A DNA stretch of 64,000 bases from Pseudomonas simiae (GCF_900111895.1 NZ_FOKB01000008.1:248001-312000), one strand, 5' to 3'. Counted from the stretch's first letter, positions 9,790 to 21,300 are shown. Numbers and translations: made by a program. Notes: a model not told the origin generated them from the sequence alone.

Positions 9790-11496
9790 ATGTACCAACA
9801 TTTCATCGAAGGCCTGCAACGCCTGGGCCGTGCACTGATGCTGCCGATCGCGATCCTGCCGATCGCCGGCCTCCTGCTGCGACTGGGCGACACCGATCTT
9901 TTGAACATCGCGGTGATGCACGACGCGGGGCAGGCGATCTTCGCCAACCTGGCGCTGATCTTCGCCATCGGCATCGCCGTGGATTTTGCCCGCGACAACA
10001 ACGGCACGGCCGGTTTGGCCGGTGCGATTGGTTACCTGGTGATGGTCTCCACGCTCAAGGTCATGGACACGTCCATCAACATGGGGATGCTCGCCGGTAT
10101 CGCCAGCGGCCTGATGGCGGGTGGGCTGTACAACCGCTTCAAGGACATCAAGCTGCCGGAGTATCTGGCGTTCTTTGGCGGGCGACGGTTTGTGCCGATT
10201 GTCACCGGCTTTTCGGCAGTTGGGCTGGGCGTGATCTTTGGTTTGATCTGGCCGCCGATCCAGCACGGCATCAATAGCTTTGGCGTGTTGCTGATGGAAA
10301 GCGGCAGCCTGGGCGCCTTTGTGTTTGGCGTGTTCAACCGCCTGCTGATCGTTACCGGGCTGCACCATATCCTCAACAATATGGCCTGGTTTGTATTCGG
10401 CAGCTTCACAGACCCAGTGACCGGCGCGGTAGTGACCGGCGACCTGACCCGCTACTTCGCCGGCGACCCCAAAGGCGGCCAATTCATGACCGGTATGTTC
10501 CCGGTGATGCTGTTCGGCCTGCCCGCCGCGTGCCTGGCGATGTACCGCAACGCCTTGCCCGAGCGCCGTAAAGTGATGGGCGGGATTTTCCTGTCGATGG
10601 CGTTGACCTCGTTCTTGACCGGGGTGACCGAGCCGATTGAATTTGCGTTCATGTTCCTCGCACCGTTCCTGTACCTGATCCACGCGGTGCTGACGGGCCT
10701 GTCGATGGCGGTCACCAACATGCTGAATATCCACCTCGGGTTTACCTTCTCCGGTGGGTTTATCGACATGGTGCTGGGTTGGGGCAAGTCCACCAATGGC
10801 TGGCTGGTGTTCCCGGTCGGCCTGGCCTATGCGCTGATCTACTACAGCGTGTTCAACTACTGCATCCGTCGTTTCAACTTGAAGACACCGGGCCGGGAAG
10901 ATACCCAGGTGGTGCAGGCTGAAGCGATGAGTGATAACCAGCGGGCCACGGCTTACATTCAGGCGCTGGGTGGTGCGGAGAATCTGCTGAGCGTCGGCGC
11001 CTGCACCACGCGCCTACGGTTGGACATGGTGGATCGCAATAAGGCGGTGGACGCGGAGCTGAAAGCGCTGGGTGCCATGGCGGTCGTTCGACCAGGTAAC
11101 GGCGGCAGCTTGCAGGTGGTGGTCGGGCCGATGGCGGACAGTATTGCTGATGAGATTCGCTTGGCGATGCCAGGGTTTGTTGCAGCAGCGCCTGTAGTGG
11201 TTGCGCCTGTGGAAAAGCCAGTTGCAGTGAATGTTCAGGAGGCCGAGAAATGGCTGAATGCGCTGGGTGGCCGAGGGAATGTGCGCCAGCTGGAAGCGGT
11301 GGCGATGACCCGGTTGCGGGTGGAGTTGGGGGATGATTCGGGGTTGTCTGAAGCTGATCTCACCGCACTGGGTTGCCAAGGTGTGAGCCAGCTGGAAAGC
11401 GGTGTTTGGCACCTGTTGATTGGTGACAAGGCCACAGGATTGGGTGAGGCACTTGAGCGGTTGGTCGGTGCTCAGCAGATCGGGGCGAGCGCTTAA
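9790..11496 (+). CDS. nagE: GlcNAc-specific PTS permease EIIC-EIIB with extra EIIB-like domain
   Basis: A 568-residue inner-membrane permease. The EIIC transport domain spans about residues 1-380 with many membrane segments and the substrate-region motif GVTEPIEFAFMF. An EIIB domain follows with phosphocysteine C405 (GACTTRLRL). A second EIIB-like domain covers about residues 475-565 and has Ala505 where Cys should be (VAMTRLRV), so it cannot carry phosphate. There is no EIIA domain; that function is in NagF 27 bases upstream. It imports GlcNAc as GlcNAc-6-P. It is the last gene of the operon and is followed by a terminator. Confidence 0.94.
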   Translation: MYQHFIEGLQRLGRALMLPIAILPIAGLLLRLGDTDLLNIAVMHDAGQAIFANLALIFAIGIAVDFARDNNGTAGLAGAIGYLVMVSTLKVMDTSINMGMLAGIASGLMAGGLYNRFKDIKLPEYLAFFGGRRFVPIVTGFSAVGLGVIFGLIWPPIQHGINSFGVLLMESGSLGAFVFGVFNRLLIVTGLHHILNNMAWFVFGSFTDPVTGAVVTGDLTRYFAGDPKGGQFMTGMFPVMLFGLPAACLAMYRNALPERRKVMGGIFLSMALTSFLTGVTEPIEFAFMFLAPFLYLIHAVLTGLSMAVTNMLNIHLGFTFSGGFIDMVLGWGKSTNGWLVFPVGLAYALIYYSVFNYCIRRFNLKTPGREDTQVVQAEAMSDNQRATAYIQALGGAENLLSVGACTTRLRLDMVDRNKAVDAELKALGAMAVVRPGNGGSLQVVVGPMADSIADEIRLAMPGFVAAAPVVVAPVEKPVAVNVQEAEKWLNALGGRGNVRQLEAVAMTRLRVELGDDSGLSEADLTALGCQGVSQLESGVWHLLIGDKATGLGEALERLVGAQQIGASA

Positions 11497-11535
11497 AGCT
11501 TCATCGTTTGAAAAGGCCTCTTCGCGAGCAACGAA

Positions 11536-11560
11536 AACCCGGCTAACGCCGGGTTCTTTA
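11536..11560 (+). terminator. nag operon terminator
   Basis: An 8-bp stem AACCCGGC/GCCGGGTT with loop TAAC, followed by CTTTAA. It lies 40 bases after nagE and just before the convergent higA stop, so it may act in both directions. Confidence 0.75.
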
Positions 11561-11567
11561 ATCTCGG

Positions 11568-11855
11568 TTACTCAATCCGAGCAAACCGCTCAATAACAGG
11601 CTGTTCTCTATACTCCGCCTGCCACAGGTCATAACTGCTCTGCATTGAAAGCCACATCTGGGCCTTGCTGATGCCTGCGCGCTCAAGCCGTACAGCGAGA
11701 TCAGGGCTAACAGGCGCATGCCCATGAAGAATTCTTGAAAAGGTTTCCCTCGCGAAACCCAGGCGTCGAGCCACCTCAGTGATCGTCATCCCCAGCCCGG
11801 GAATAACATCCTCAAGCAGTATTTCCCCTGGGTGAGGAGGATTGTGCATCCCCAT
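11568..11855 (-). CDS. higA: HigA-type antitoxin
   Basis: A 95-residue XRE-type DNA-binding antitoxin of the HigA/VapI group. It opens with NPPHPGEIL, the family hallmark, and the helix-turn-helix spans about residues 24-60 (MTITEVARRLGFARETFSRILHG region). It would bind the HigB toxin and repress its own promoter. It starts 14 bases after the higB stop; M3 is an alternative start. The antitoxin frame is intact although the toxin gene upstream is frameshifted, a common end state of decaying modules. Confidence 0.9.
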   Translation of the reverse strand: MGMHNPPHPGEILLEDVIPGLGMTITEVARRLGFARETFSRILHGHAPVSPDLAVRLERAGISKAQMWLSMQSSYDLWQAEYREQPVIERFARIE

Positions 11856-11869
11856 AAACAGACCCCTTC

Positions 11870-12147
11870 TCAGTGGTAATCCAGATAGTCGACCAGCTCG
11901 ACTTGATCGTCATACATGCGAAAAATGATGCGCCAGTTACCACTGATGCTCACTGACCAGCAGTCGACAAGATCCCCCTTCAAGCGATGGAAGCGCCCAC
12001 CTGGCAGTTCCAGATCGCCCCAATGAGTCGCGCTATCTAAAATCAGCAAGACACGGCGCAAGCGATGCACGTGGTTGGCGTTGATCCCTTTCGTTGAGCC
12101 CGTTTCATAAAGATGCGAAGGCCTTTATGTTTCCAACTAACGATCAT
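11870..12147 (-). pseudogene. higB: Frameshifted HigB (RelE/ParE fold) toxin gene
   Basis: HigB toxins are about 92-residue ribosome-dependent mRNA endonucleases. Here the first 13 codons from the ATG at 12147 (MIVSWKHKGLRIF) are in one frame, while YETGSTKGINANHVHRL and the rest to the stop at 11870 are in another. Joining them by re-reading base 12109, or restoring one T in the TTT at 12111-12109, gives a 92-residue HigB. As written, the upstream frame ends after 34 codons at 12043, and the longest remaining piece (GTG 12070) is 66 aa without the N-terminal strand. Either a one-base deletion in a T-run, a sequencing error, or frameshift expression explains this. Confidence 0.82.
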
Positions 12148-12156
12148 GGCGCGATT

Positions 12157-12173
12157 GTGATGTGATACATCAC
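12157..12173. promoter_or_regulatory. Candidate HigA operator
   Basis: A perfect inverted repeat GTGATGT-GAT-ACATCAC lies 9 bases upstream of the higB ATG, where autoregulatory HigA sites are normally found. No binding data are available; assignment is by position and symmetry. Confidence 0.45.
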
Positions 12174-12347
12174 GCCATGCAATAGCCGCATATCAGTTCT
12201 GGTCGTCAGACTCATAACATTCCACCACTGAGACAATGCAAAGCAGGGAGGCTAGGGAGATGGGTGCCGAGGGACAACCTGAACGGTTTGTAGGAAAGTG
12301 TCTGAGCGGACGCCTTCGCGAGCACGTCGAATAGGCCCTCACAGCCA

Positions 12348-12390
12348 ACAAAAAACCCGCTGGCCAAACTGGCCCAGCGGGTTTCTTGTT
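12348..12390 (-). terminator. Terminator of the purL-Nif3 unit
   Basis: An 11-bp stem AAACCCGCTGG/CCAGCGGGTTT flanked by A- and T-runs on both sides, directly after the stop of the Nif3-like gene. It should work in both directions. The rest of the gap 12174-12347 shows no gene or repeat that I recognise. Confidence 0.85.
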
Positions 12391-12405
12391 TATGCAGCGT
12401 GCGAA

Positions 12406-12717
12406 TTAAAAATCCGCCAACTGCCACACCTCATACGCCGGTGTCTCATACGGATGGCTAAGCTTGAGTGCAGCCACGACAGCCACGATCAACTCATCCG
12501 CCACCACCAGCTCAACCTTCCACTCTTCAACGCCTTCAACCTGGCCCACCTGCCCGATAAACGGCTGACTGCCGTCCAACGCGCGAAATTGGCCCTGACC
12601 CAGCACTTGCCAGGCGCAGCTGTCATAGTTGCCGATGCGCCCACCGCCAGCGGCGAAGACGGCGGTTTTCACCGTCTCCACATGACTGTCGGGCACGAAG
12701 AAGCTGAGCTTGTACAC
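12406..12717 (-). CDS. Nif3-like (YqfO/DUF34-type) small protein
   Basis: A 103-residue protein starting MYKLSFFVPDSHVETVK and ending in the family-typical SHPYETPAYEVW motif. It corresponds to the short stand-alone YqfO domain that is inserted in longer Nif3 proteins of other bacteria. The fold is cytosolic and PII/CutA-like; its biochemical role is not established. It starts 4 bases after the purL stop on the same strand, so it is almost certainly cotranscribed with purL, and a strong terminator follows it. Confidence 0.88.
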   Translation of the reverse strand: MYKLSFFVPDSHVETVKTAVFAAGGGRIGNYDSCAWQVLGQGQFRALDGSQPFIGQVGQVEGVEEWKVELVVADELIVAVVAALKLSHPYETPAYEVWQLADF

Positions 12718-12721
12718 GGCC

Positions 12722-15700
12722 TTAGTTCACCCACACGCGGGCGTTGCGGAACATGCGCATCCAGGCGCCGTCTTCGTTCCACTCTTCCGGACGCCACGAG
12801 TTCTGCACGGCGCGGAATACACGCTCCGGGTGCGGCATCATGATGGTCACGCGACCGTCGCGGCTGGTAAGGCCGGTGATCCCGCGTGGCGAGCCGTTCG
12901 GGTTGGCCGGGTAGGTCTCGGTGACCTTGCCGTGGTTGTCGACGAAGCGCAGGGCCACGGTGCCGGACAAGTCAGCTTCGAGCAGTGCTTCTTCGCTGGC
13001 GAACTCGGCATGGCCTTCACCGTGGGCGATCGCGATTGGCATGCGCGAACCGGCCATGCCTTGCAGGAAGATCGAGTTGGACTCCTGCACCTGCACCATG
13101 GCGACACGGGCTTCGAACTGCTCGGACCGGTTGCGCACAAAGTGCGGCCAGAACTCGCTGCCCGGGATCAGTTCGCTGAGGTTGGACATCATCTGGCAAC
13201 CGTTGCACACACCCAGGGTGAAGCTGTCGTTGCGCTCGAAGAAGCCCTGGAACGCGTCGCGGGCACGGCTGTTGAACAGGGCCGACTTGGCCCAGCCTTC
13301 GCCGGCACCCAGCACGTCGCCGTAGGAGAAACCACCGCAGGCCACCAGGCCTTTGAACGCATTGAGGTCAACGCGACCGGCGAGGATGTCGCTCATGTGC
13401 ACGTCGATCGCATTGAAGCCGGCACGGTCGAACGCGGCCGCCATTTCCACCTGGCCGTTGACGCCCTGCTCACGCAGTACGGCAACCTGTGGACGAATGC
13501 CTTTCTTGATGTAAGGCGCGGCGATGTCCTGATTGACGTCGAAGCTGAGCTTGGTGCTCAGGCCCGGGTTGTCTTCTTCCAGGATCACGTCGAATTCCTG
13601 CTCGGCGCAGTCGGCGTTATCACGCAGGCGTTGGATCTGGTAGCTGGTCTCGGCCCACTGGCGTTGCAGCAAGCGGCGCTGGCCGGCAAACACGGTGTCG
13701 CCATTGAACGAGATGTTGATCTCGCCGTTGTTGATCGGCTGGCCGATCACCGCCACGCAGTCGTCCAGGCCAGCGGCGCTGAATTGGGCGAGTACGTCCG
13801 GGGTAGCGTCCTGGCGAACCTGGATCACGGCGCCCAACTCTTCGTTGAACAGGATACCGTTGATTTCGGAGGCATCCTCGGCAACGCTGTCGAGCACGAT
13901 GTTCAGGCCGCAGTGACCGGCGAAGGCCATCTCGACAACGCTGGTCAGCAAGCCGCCATCGGAACGGTCGTGGTAAGCCAACAGGTGACCGTCGGCATTC
14001 AGGCCCTGGATCACGGCGAAGAAGGCTTTCAGGTCTTCGGCGTCATCGACGTCCGGTGCCTGCTTGCCGAGCTTGCCATGGGTCTGTGCCAGGATCGACG
14101 CGCCCATGCGGTTCTGGCCACGGCCCAGGTCGATCAGGATCAGATCGGTGGTGCCCTTGTCCATGCGCAATTGCGGGGTCAGGGTCTGACGGATGTCGGT
14201 GACCGGTGCGAAACCGGTGACGATCAGCGACAGCGGCGAAGTGACCGTCTTGTCGACGCCGTCTTCGTTCCAACGGGTGGCCATGGACATGGAGTCCTTG
14301 CCCACCGGAATGGTGATACCCAGCTCAGGGCACAGCTCCATGCCGACAGCCTTGACGGTGTCGTAGAGGCGCGCGTCTTCACCTGGGTGACCGGCAGCGG
14401 ACATCCAGTTGGCCGACAGTTTGATGTCGGACAATTTACCGATGCGCGAAGCCGCGATGTTGGTGAGGGTTTCACCAATGGCCATGCGGCCCGACGCCGG
14501 AGCGTCGAGCAGGGCCAGCGGCGTACGCTCGCCCATGGCCATGGCTTCACCGGTGTAAACGTCGAAGCTGGTGGCGGTGACGGCAACGTCAGCCACCGGA
14601 ACCTGCCAAGGGCCAACCATTTGGTCACGGGCCACCAGGCCGGTGATGGTGCGATCGCCAATGGTGATCAGGAAGCTTTTGCTCGCCACAGCCGGGTGGT
14701 GCAGCACGCGTTCGATGCTGTCGGCCAGTTCCAGTTGGCTTGGGTCGAAATCATCGCCCAGCTCGGCTTCACGAACCGCGGAACGGTGCATGCGCGGGGC
14801 TTTGCCCAGCAGCACTTCGAGCGGCATGTCCACTGGGCTGTTGCCGAAGTGGCTATCCGTCACAGTCAGCTGCGGCTCGGCAGTGGCTTCGCCGACCACG
14901 GCGAACGGGCAGCGCTCGCGCTCGCAGATGGCCTGGAAGCGCGCGAAGTCTTCTGCACCAACCGCCAGAACGTAACGCTCCTGGGATTCGTTGCTCCAGA
15001 TTTCGTGCGGGGCCATGCCCGGCTCGTCGTTTGGAATGTTGCGCAGTTCGAAACGGCCACCCCGGTCGCCATCGTTGACCAGTTCCGGGAAAGCGTTGGA
15101 CAAACCACCGGCACCGACGTCGTGGATGAAGCTGATCGGGTTCTTGTCACCCAACTGCCAGCAACGGTCGATGACTTCCTGGCAGCGGCGTTCCATTTCT
15201 GGGTTTTCGCGCTGTACGGAAGCGAAGTCCAGGTCCGCCGAGCTGGTACCCGTGGCCATGGAGGAAGCCGCGCCGCCGCCCAGGCCGATCAGCATCGCCG
15301 GGCCGCCGAGGACGATCAGCTTGGAGCCGACCAGGATCTCGCCTTTCTTGACGTGTTCTTCACGGATGTTGCCCATGCCGCCAGCCAACATGATTGGCTT
15401 GTGGTAACCGCGCACTTCATCGCCACGTGGGGTGGTGATCGATTGTTCGAAGGTACGGAAATAACCCGTCAGGGCAGGACGGCCGAATTCGTTGTTGAAC
15501 GCAGCACCGCCCAGCGGGCCTTCGATCATGATGTCCAGCGCGGTGACGATGCGGTCGGGCTTGCCGTACGGCACTTCCCATGGCTGTTCGAAGCCTGGGA
15601 TCTGCAGGTTGGACACGGTGAAACCGGTCAGGCCAGCTTTCGGCTTGGCGCCACGGCCGGTGGCACCTTCGTCGCGGATCTCGCCGCCGGAACCGGTGGC

Positions 15701-16618
15701 TGCACCCGGGAACGGAGCAATTGCGGTCGGGTGGTTGTGGGTTTCAACCTTCATGAGGATGTGCACCGGCTCCTGCACCGCGCCGTATTGGCGGGTCTCA
15801 GGGTCCGGGAAGAAACGGCCGGCGACGGAGCCGACGATCACCGAAGCGTTGTCCTTATAAGCCGACAGAACGCCTTCGCTGTGCATCACGTAGGTGTTCT
15901 TGATCATGCCGAACAGGCTTTTTTCCTGGCTTTCGCCGTCGATGTCCCAACTGGCGTTGAAGATCTTGTGACGGCAGTGCTCGGAGTTGGCCTGGGCGAA
16001 CATCATCAGTTCGATGTCGTGTGGGTTGCGCTTCAAGCCGTTGAAGGCGTTGACCAGGTAGTCGATCTCGTCTTCGGCCAGGGCCAGGCCCAGCTCGGTG
16101 TTGGCCTTCTCGAGGGCGGCGCGGCCACCGCCAAGCACGTCAATCGCGGTCAGCGGCTTGGGCTCGGCGTGGCTGAACAGACCGCCAGCCTGTTCCAGCT
16201 GGCTGACGATGATCTGGGTCATGCGGTCGTGCAGGCTGCTGGCGATCAGCTCGGCTTCGGCATCGCTGAATTGGCCGGCGACGTAGAAAGCGATACCCCG
16301 CTCCAGGCGCTGGATTTTCTCCAGGCCGCAGTTGCGGGCGATGTCGCTGGCCTTGCTCGACCAGGGCGAGATGGTGCCGAACCGCGGCAGAACCAGGAAC
16401 AAGCGGCCGTTAGGCTCTTGAACCGGAACGCTTGGGCCGTACTTCAGAAGGCGTGCCAGCACTTGCTGTTCGTCGGCGGTCAATACGCCGGTAACGTCGG
16501 CGAAGTGAGCAAATTCAGCGTACAGGCCTGTAACAGCTGGAACCTTTTGGCTCAGTTGCTCAAGGAGTTTGCTGTGGCGAAAGGCAGAAAGGGCAGGAGC
16601 GCCGCGCAGGATCAACAT
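12722..16618 (-). CDS. purL: Phosphoribosylformylglycinamidine synthase (large, fused type)
   Basis: A 1298-residue FGAM synthase converting FGAR, glutamine and ATP to FGAM in purine synthesis. It is the fused form with N-terminal, two AIRS-like catalytic and C-terminal glutaminase regions. The amidotransferase nucleophile is in [11 protein letters not shown], with the catalytic His in AHGEGHAEF. The open frame reaches 16690, but the protein start [11 protein letters not shown] at 16618 matches the family. It is divergent from mltF with about 290 bases between them. The complementary strand is also open for about 4 kb, which is a codon-use artefact. Confidence 0.96.
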   Translation of the reverse strand: MLILRGAPALSAFRHSKLLEQLSQKVPAVTGLYAEFAHFADVTGVLTADEQQVLARLLKYGPSVPVQEPNGRLFLVLPRFGTISPWSSKASDIARNCGLEKIQRLERGIAFYVAGQFSDAEAELIASSLHDRMTQIIVSQLEQAGGLFSHAEPKPLTAIDVLGGGRAALEKANTELGLALAEDEIDYLVNAFNGLKRNPHDIELMMFAQANSEHCRHKIFNASWDIDGESQEKSLFGMIKNTYVMHSEGVLSAYKDNASVIVGSVAGRFFPDPETRQYGAVQEPVHILMKVETHNHPTAIAPFPGAATGSGGEIRDEGATGRGAKPKAGLTGFTVSNLQIPGFEQPWEVPYGKPDRIVTALDIMIEGPLGGAAFNNEFGRPALTGYFRTFEQSITTPRGDEVRGYHKPIMLAGGMGNIREEHVKKGEILVGSKLIVLGGPAMLIGLGGGAASSMATGTSSADLDFASVQRENPEMERRCQEVIDRCWQLGDKNPISFIHDVGAGGLSNAFPELVNDGDRGGRFELRNIPNDEPGMAPHEIWSNESQERYVLAVGAEDFARFQAICERERCPFAVVGEATAEPQLTVTDSHFGNSPVDMPLEVLLGKAPRMHRSAVREAELGDDFDPSQLELADSIERVLHHPAVASKSFLITIGDRTITGLVARDQMVGPWQVPVADVAVTATSFDVYTGEAMAMGERTPLALLDAPASGRMAIGETLTNIAASRIGKLSDIKLSANWMSAAGHPGEDARLYDTVKAVGMELCPELGITIPVGKDSMSMATRWNEDGVDKTVTSPLSLIVTGFAPVTDIRQTLTPQLRMDKGTTDLILIDLGRGQNRMGASILAQTHGKLGKQAPDVDDAEDLKAFFAVIQGLNADGHLLAYHDRSDGGLLTSVVEMAFAGHCGLNIVLDSVAEDASEINGILFNEELGAVIQVRQDATPDVLAQFSAAGLDDCVAVIGQPINNGEINISFNGDTVFAGQRRLLQRQWAETSYQIQRLRDNADCAEQEFDVILEEDNPGLSTKLSFDVNQDIAAPYIKKGIRPQVAVLREQGVNGQVEMAAAFDRAGFNAIDVHMSDILAGRVDLNAFKGLVACGGFSYGDVLGAGEGWAKSALFNSRARDAFQGFFERNDSFTLGVCNGCQMMSNLSELIPGSEFWPHFVRNRSEQFEARVAMVQVQESNSIFLQGMAGSRMPIAIAHGEGHAEFASEEALLEADLSGTVALRFVDNHGKVTETYPANPNGSPRGITGLTSRDGRVTIMMPHPERVFRAVQNSWRPEEWNEDGAWMRMFRNARVWVN

Positions 16619-16668
16619 CTTCGGGACAGCCTCGGGAAGGGGGTGTGCTTTGAGGCCGTGCATTCTAG

Positions 16669-18366
<1,698 letters not shown>

Positions 18367-18395
18367 GACGCACTCCCAAACACCCTAAGACTAAT

Positions 18396-18483
18396 GTGGG
18401 AGCGGGCTTGCTCGCGAAAGCGGTGAGTCAGTCGCTACACAGGCTGACTGATACACCGTATTCGCGAGCAAGCCCGCTCCCAC
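18396..18483. repeat. Paired inverted REP element (REPIN), GCGGGCTTGCTCGC type
   Basis: GTGGGAGCGGGCTTGCTCGC begins at 18396, and its inverted partner ends at 18483. The spacer contains a second, looser inverted repeat (GTCAGTC/GGCTGAC). It separates the convergent mltF and trehalose operons, where it may also stop transcripts from both sides. It is the same type as those at 21372 and 38787. Confidence 0.88.
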
Positions 18484-18502
18484 ATTTGGATGTCCACTAG
18501 GC

Positions 18503-18781
18503 TTAGAGGCCGGTGATCAGATGCACCACCCCATCTGCCAACACCATCCCCCCCGGAACACCCGCAGCCTTTAACGCCGCAGCATCCATCTTCGCCACAT
18601 CCTGCAACTGCACCCTCACCCGCGTCAGCGCCACACGCTGCTGCGACTTGAGGTTGTCCGCCCCACCCAACGCGTTCAGCACCTCGGCCGACAACAGACT
18701 TTGCTTCGGCGCAGTGACGGTCTCGGCAATCAAATCCGGCGTCAGGGCTTTCCAGAATGCCCTCTGTAATTTCTCGAACAT
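18503..18781 (-). CDS. Orphan EIIB-like PTS protein lacking the phosphocysteine
   Basis: A 92-residue protein whose residues 30-92 match a glucose-type EIIB domain: VLNALGGADNL, then VALTRVRVQL, then GVVHLITG. In true EIIB proteins the position before the TR motif cluster carries the phosphorylated Cys; here it is Ala51. It starts 2 bases after the stop of the EIIA-HPr-EI gene, so it is the last gene of the trehalose operon. TreB already has a normal EIIB with Cys28. Its closest visible relative is the C-terminal Cys-less domain of NagE. A docking or regulatory role is an inference; a decaying remnant is the alternative. Confidence 0.8.
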   Translation of the reverse strand: MFEKLQRAFWKALTPDLIAETVTAPKQSLLSAEVLNALGGADNLKSQQRVALTRVRVQLQDVAKMDAAALKAAGVPGGMVLADGVVHLITGL

Positions 18782-18783
18782 GC

Positions 18784-21300
18784 TCAGTGCTCCACGACAG
18801 GTGAGGATTCAACAGTAGCCGCGTGATATTGGCGCAGGGCCTCACGCACTTCGGCGGCTTCTTCCAAGCCCAACACCTGGCGGGCGATGATCTGGCAGTC
18901 AGCCAGATCCAGCTCGCGCACAGTGGCCTTGATGGTAGGGATCAACGGCACGCTGACTGACAACTCGTCGACGCCCAGCCCGATCAACACTGGCACGGCC
19001 AGCGCTTCGGAGGCCAATGCGCCGCATACGCCTACCCACTTGCCGTGGGCATGGGCGGCCTTGACCGTGGTGGCGATCAGGCGCAACACCGCCGGGTGGA
19101 AGCTGTCGGCCTGGCTGGCCAGGCGCGGGTGGTCGCGGTCCATGGCCAGGGTGTATTGGGTCAGGTCGTTGGTGCCGATGGAGAAGAAATCCACATGGGG
19201 CGCGAACACGTCCGCCATCAGTGCCGCCGAGGGCACCTCAATCATCATGCCCAGCTTCGGCAACTCAGTGAGCCCCAGCGCCAGCGCTTCCTCTTCAAGA
19301 ATCTTGCGCGCCAGGTGCAGCTCCGACAGCAGGCTGACCATCGGCAACATGATGTGCAGCCGCGCAAAACCGGCACTGGCGAGGATCGCGCGGAATTGTT
19401 CGCGCAGCAGTTCCGGACGCTCCAGGCATAAACGGATACCGCGCAGGCCGAGAAAGGGGTTGGTCTCGGCGTCCATCGGCACATAGGCCAAAGGTTTGTC
19501 GCCACCGACGTCGAGGGTGCGCACCACCAGGTTGCGCTCGGTGCCTAGGGCACGGGCGATCGCGGTGTAGGTGCCGGCTTGTTCCTCGGGGCTTGGCGCG
19601 CGGTTGCGGTCCAGGTAGAGAAACTCCGAACGCAACAGGCCAACACCTTCGCCGCCGAGGGTCAGGGCGTGCTCGACTTCCTGCAACGAGGCCACGTTGG
19701 CGGTCACTTCGACGTGATGCCCGTCGCGGGTGGTGGCCGGTAGAGATGCCTGCGCCACGTCGCGCTGATGGCGCAGCACCTGGTGTTTGCGGGCGGCCTC
19801 CAACTGTTCGATCTCGGCCAGGTTCGGGTCGAGGTGCAGCTCACCTTTGTCGGCGTCGAGCAGCACCTGCTTGCCATTGGCCAACGCCAACACCTGGGCC
19901 GGAACACCGCAAATAGCCGGCAGGCCCAGGGCGCGGGCGAGGATCGCGACGTGGCTGGTCGCGCCACCCGCGACAGTGACAAAACCCAGCACCTTGCGTG
20001 TATCCAGGCTGGCCGTCTGCGAAGGCGTCAGTTGCTCGGCGATCAGGATCGCGCGCTCCGGCAAATCCCAGGCACTGTCCTGAATACCCAGGATCAGTTT
20101 CAGCACGCGCTGGCCGACGTCCGCCAGGTCTGCCGCACGCTCGGCGATCAGTGCATTGCCCAACCCCTGGAAGAGCGTGACGGTGGCGAGCGTTGCACTG
20201 TTCCAGGCAAAGGCGGCACTCTTGCCTTCCCCCAGCAGGCGGTGGGCGTGTTCCAGTAAGGTCGGGTCTTCGAGCAGCTCCTGATGTGCGCGAAAAATCT
20301 CTGCCTGGGCGCTGCCGGCAGCCTTGTCCTGCAACACCTGCAACGCTTCATTGGCGGCGAGCAGGCCACGCGTCAAAGCAGCACGTTCCGTTGCTCCGCC
20401 GGTGCCTTGCTCCGTGATGACCAGCTCCGGATCAGTCACTTGAACGACTTGCCCAAACGCCGAGCCCGGCGATGCACACACGCCCCGCAGCAAGGTCGCC
20501 GACGACTGCGTCGCGACCGGCTCGGCAACGTTCACCACCGCCTCGCCACACCCTTCAGCCAACAAGACCACCAACGCCTTGATCGCCGCCTCGGCGTCCT
20601 CCCCCGCCGCGCTCACTTGCAAGGTATCGCCCTGCACGGTTTGCAACGCCATGATCGCCACCAGCGATTTAGCGTTGGCGCTCTGGGTTTGCTTGTGCAG
20701 GTAAATGCTTGCGTTGAACCCCTTCGCCGCCTGGGCGAACACCGCTGCCGGGCGCGCGTGCAGACCGTTGGCGTTGGGTAAGGTCAGCGGCTTGGAGAAC
20801 AGCGCATCGCCCCCCTCCTCGTCCACTGCTTCGACGACTCCACTTGGGGATAACTGCAACAGCGGCTGGCCCGTTTCCACCAGGCCGTCTGCCAACAGGC
20901 TGAATGGCTCGCCGCTGACCACCAGCATCAACGTCAGCAAACTGCGTGCATTGAGCGCCACGTAGTCGGCATCGAATTCGATCAGCGGCTGCCCGGCCTC
21001 CACCCGCTGGCCCTCCTGCACCAGCCGGGTGAAGCCCTGGCCCGCGAGGTTCACGGTGTCCAGGCCGATATGCATCAACACCTGGACGCCGTTGTCGTCA
21101 GTGACACTGACCGCATGCCCACTGTCCTGGATATTGCTGATCACCCCGGCCAGCGGCGCGCAAAGCGTCTGTGACGTAGGGTCGATGCACAGGCCATCGC
21201 CGATCAGGCGGCTGGAAAAAACCGGATCAGGCACTTTGTCCAGCGCCAGCAGTACACCCGATAAGGGCGCCAGCAATTCCAGGGGTTGAGTTGTGGTCAT
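18784..21300 (-). CDS. Trehalose-linked PTS EIIA-HPr-EI fusion protein
   Basis: An 838-residue phosphotransfer protein in the order EIIA(Glc-type), HPr, enzyme I. Phosphorylation sites are present: H62 and H77 (VLMHIGLDTV) in EIIA, H181 (GLHARPAAV) in HPr and H450 (GGATSHVAI) in EI. It is a paralogue of NagF. TreB, at the head of the operon, has EIIB and EIIC but no EIIA, so this protein should feed it with phosphate from PEP. It lies after the porin gene, with a REP pair in the 184-base gap, and is followed by the Cys-less EIIB-like gene. The substrate is inferred from the operon. Confidence 0.92.
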   Translation of the reverse strand: MTTTQPLELLAPLSGVLLALDKVPDPVFSSRLIGDGLCIDPTSQTLCAPLAGVISNIQDSGHAVSVTDDNGVQVLMHIGLDTVNLAGQGFTRLVQEGQRVEAGQPLIEFDADYVALNARSLLTLMLVVSGEPFSLLADGLVETGQPLLQLSPSGVVEAVDEEGGDALFSKPLTLPNANGLHARPAAVFAQAAKGFNASIYLHKQTQSANAKSLVAIMALQTVQGDTLQVSAAGEDAEAAIKALVVLLAEGCGEAVVNVAEPVATQSSATLLRGVCASPGSAFGQVVQVTDPELVITEQGTGGATERAALTRGLLAANEALQVLQDKAAGSAQAEIFRAHQELLEDPTLLEHAHRLLGEGKSAAFAWNSATLATVTLFQGLGNALIAERAADLADVGQRVLKLILGIQDSAWDLPERAILIAEQLTPSQTASLDTRKVLGFVTVAGGATSHVAILARALGLPAICGVPAQVLALANGKQVLLDADKGELHLDPNLAEIEQLEAARKHQVLRHQRDVAQASLPATTRDGHHVEVTANVASLQEVEHALTLGGEGVGLLRSEFLYLDRNRAPSPEEQAGTYTAIARALGTERNLVVRTLDVGGDKPLAYVPMDAETNPFLGLRGIRLCLERPELLREQFRAILASAGFARLHIMLPMVSLLSELHLARKILEEEALALGLTELPKLGMMIEVPSAALMADVFAPHVDFFSIGTNDLTQYTLAMDRDHPRLASQADSFHPAVLRLIATTVKAAHAHGKWVGVCGALASEALAVPVLIGLGVDELSVSVPLIPTIKATVRELDLADCQIIARQVLGLEEAAEVREALRQYHAATVESSPVVEH

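Noticed and set aside
12174-12347. A possible degenerate REP or small gene between higB and the Nif3-like gene
   Set aside because: A short CCTTCGCGAGCA stretch resembles part of a REP arm, but no second arm or full core is found.
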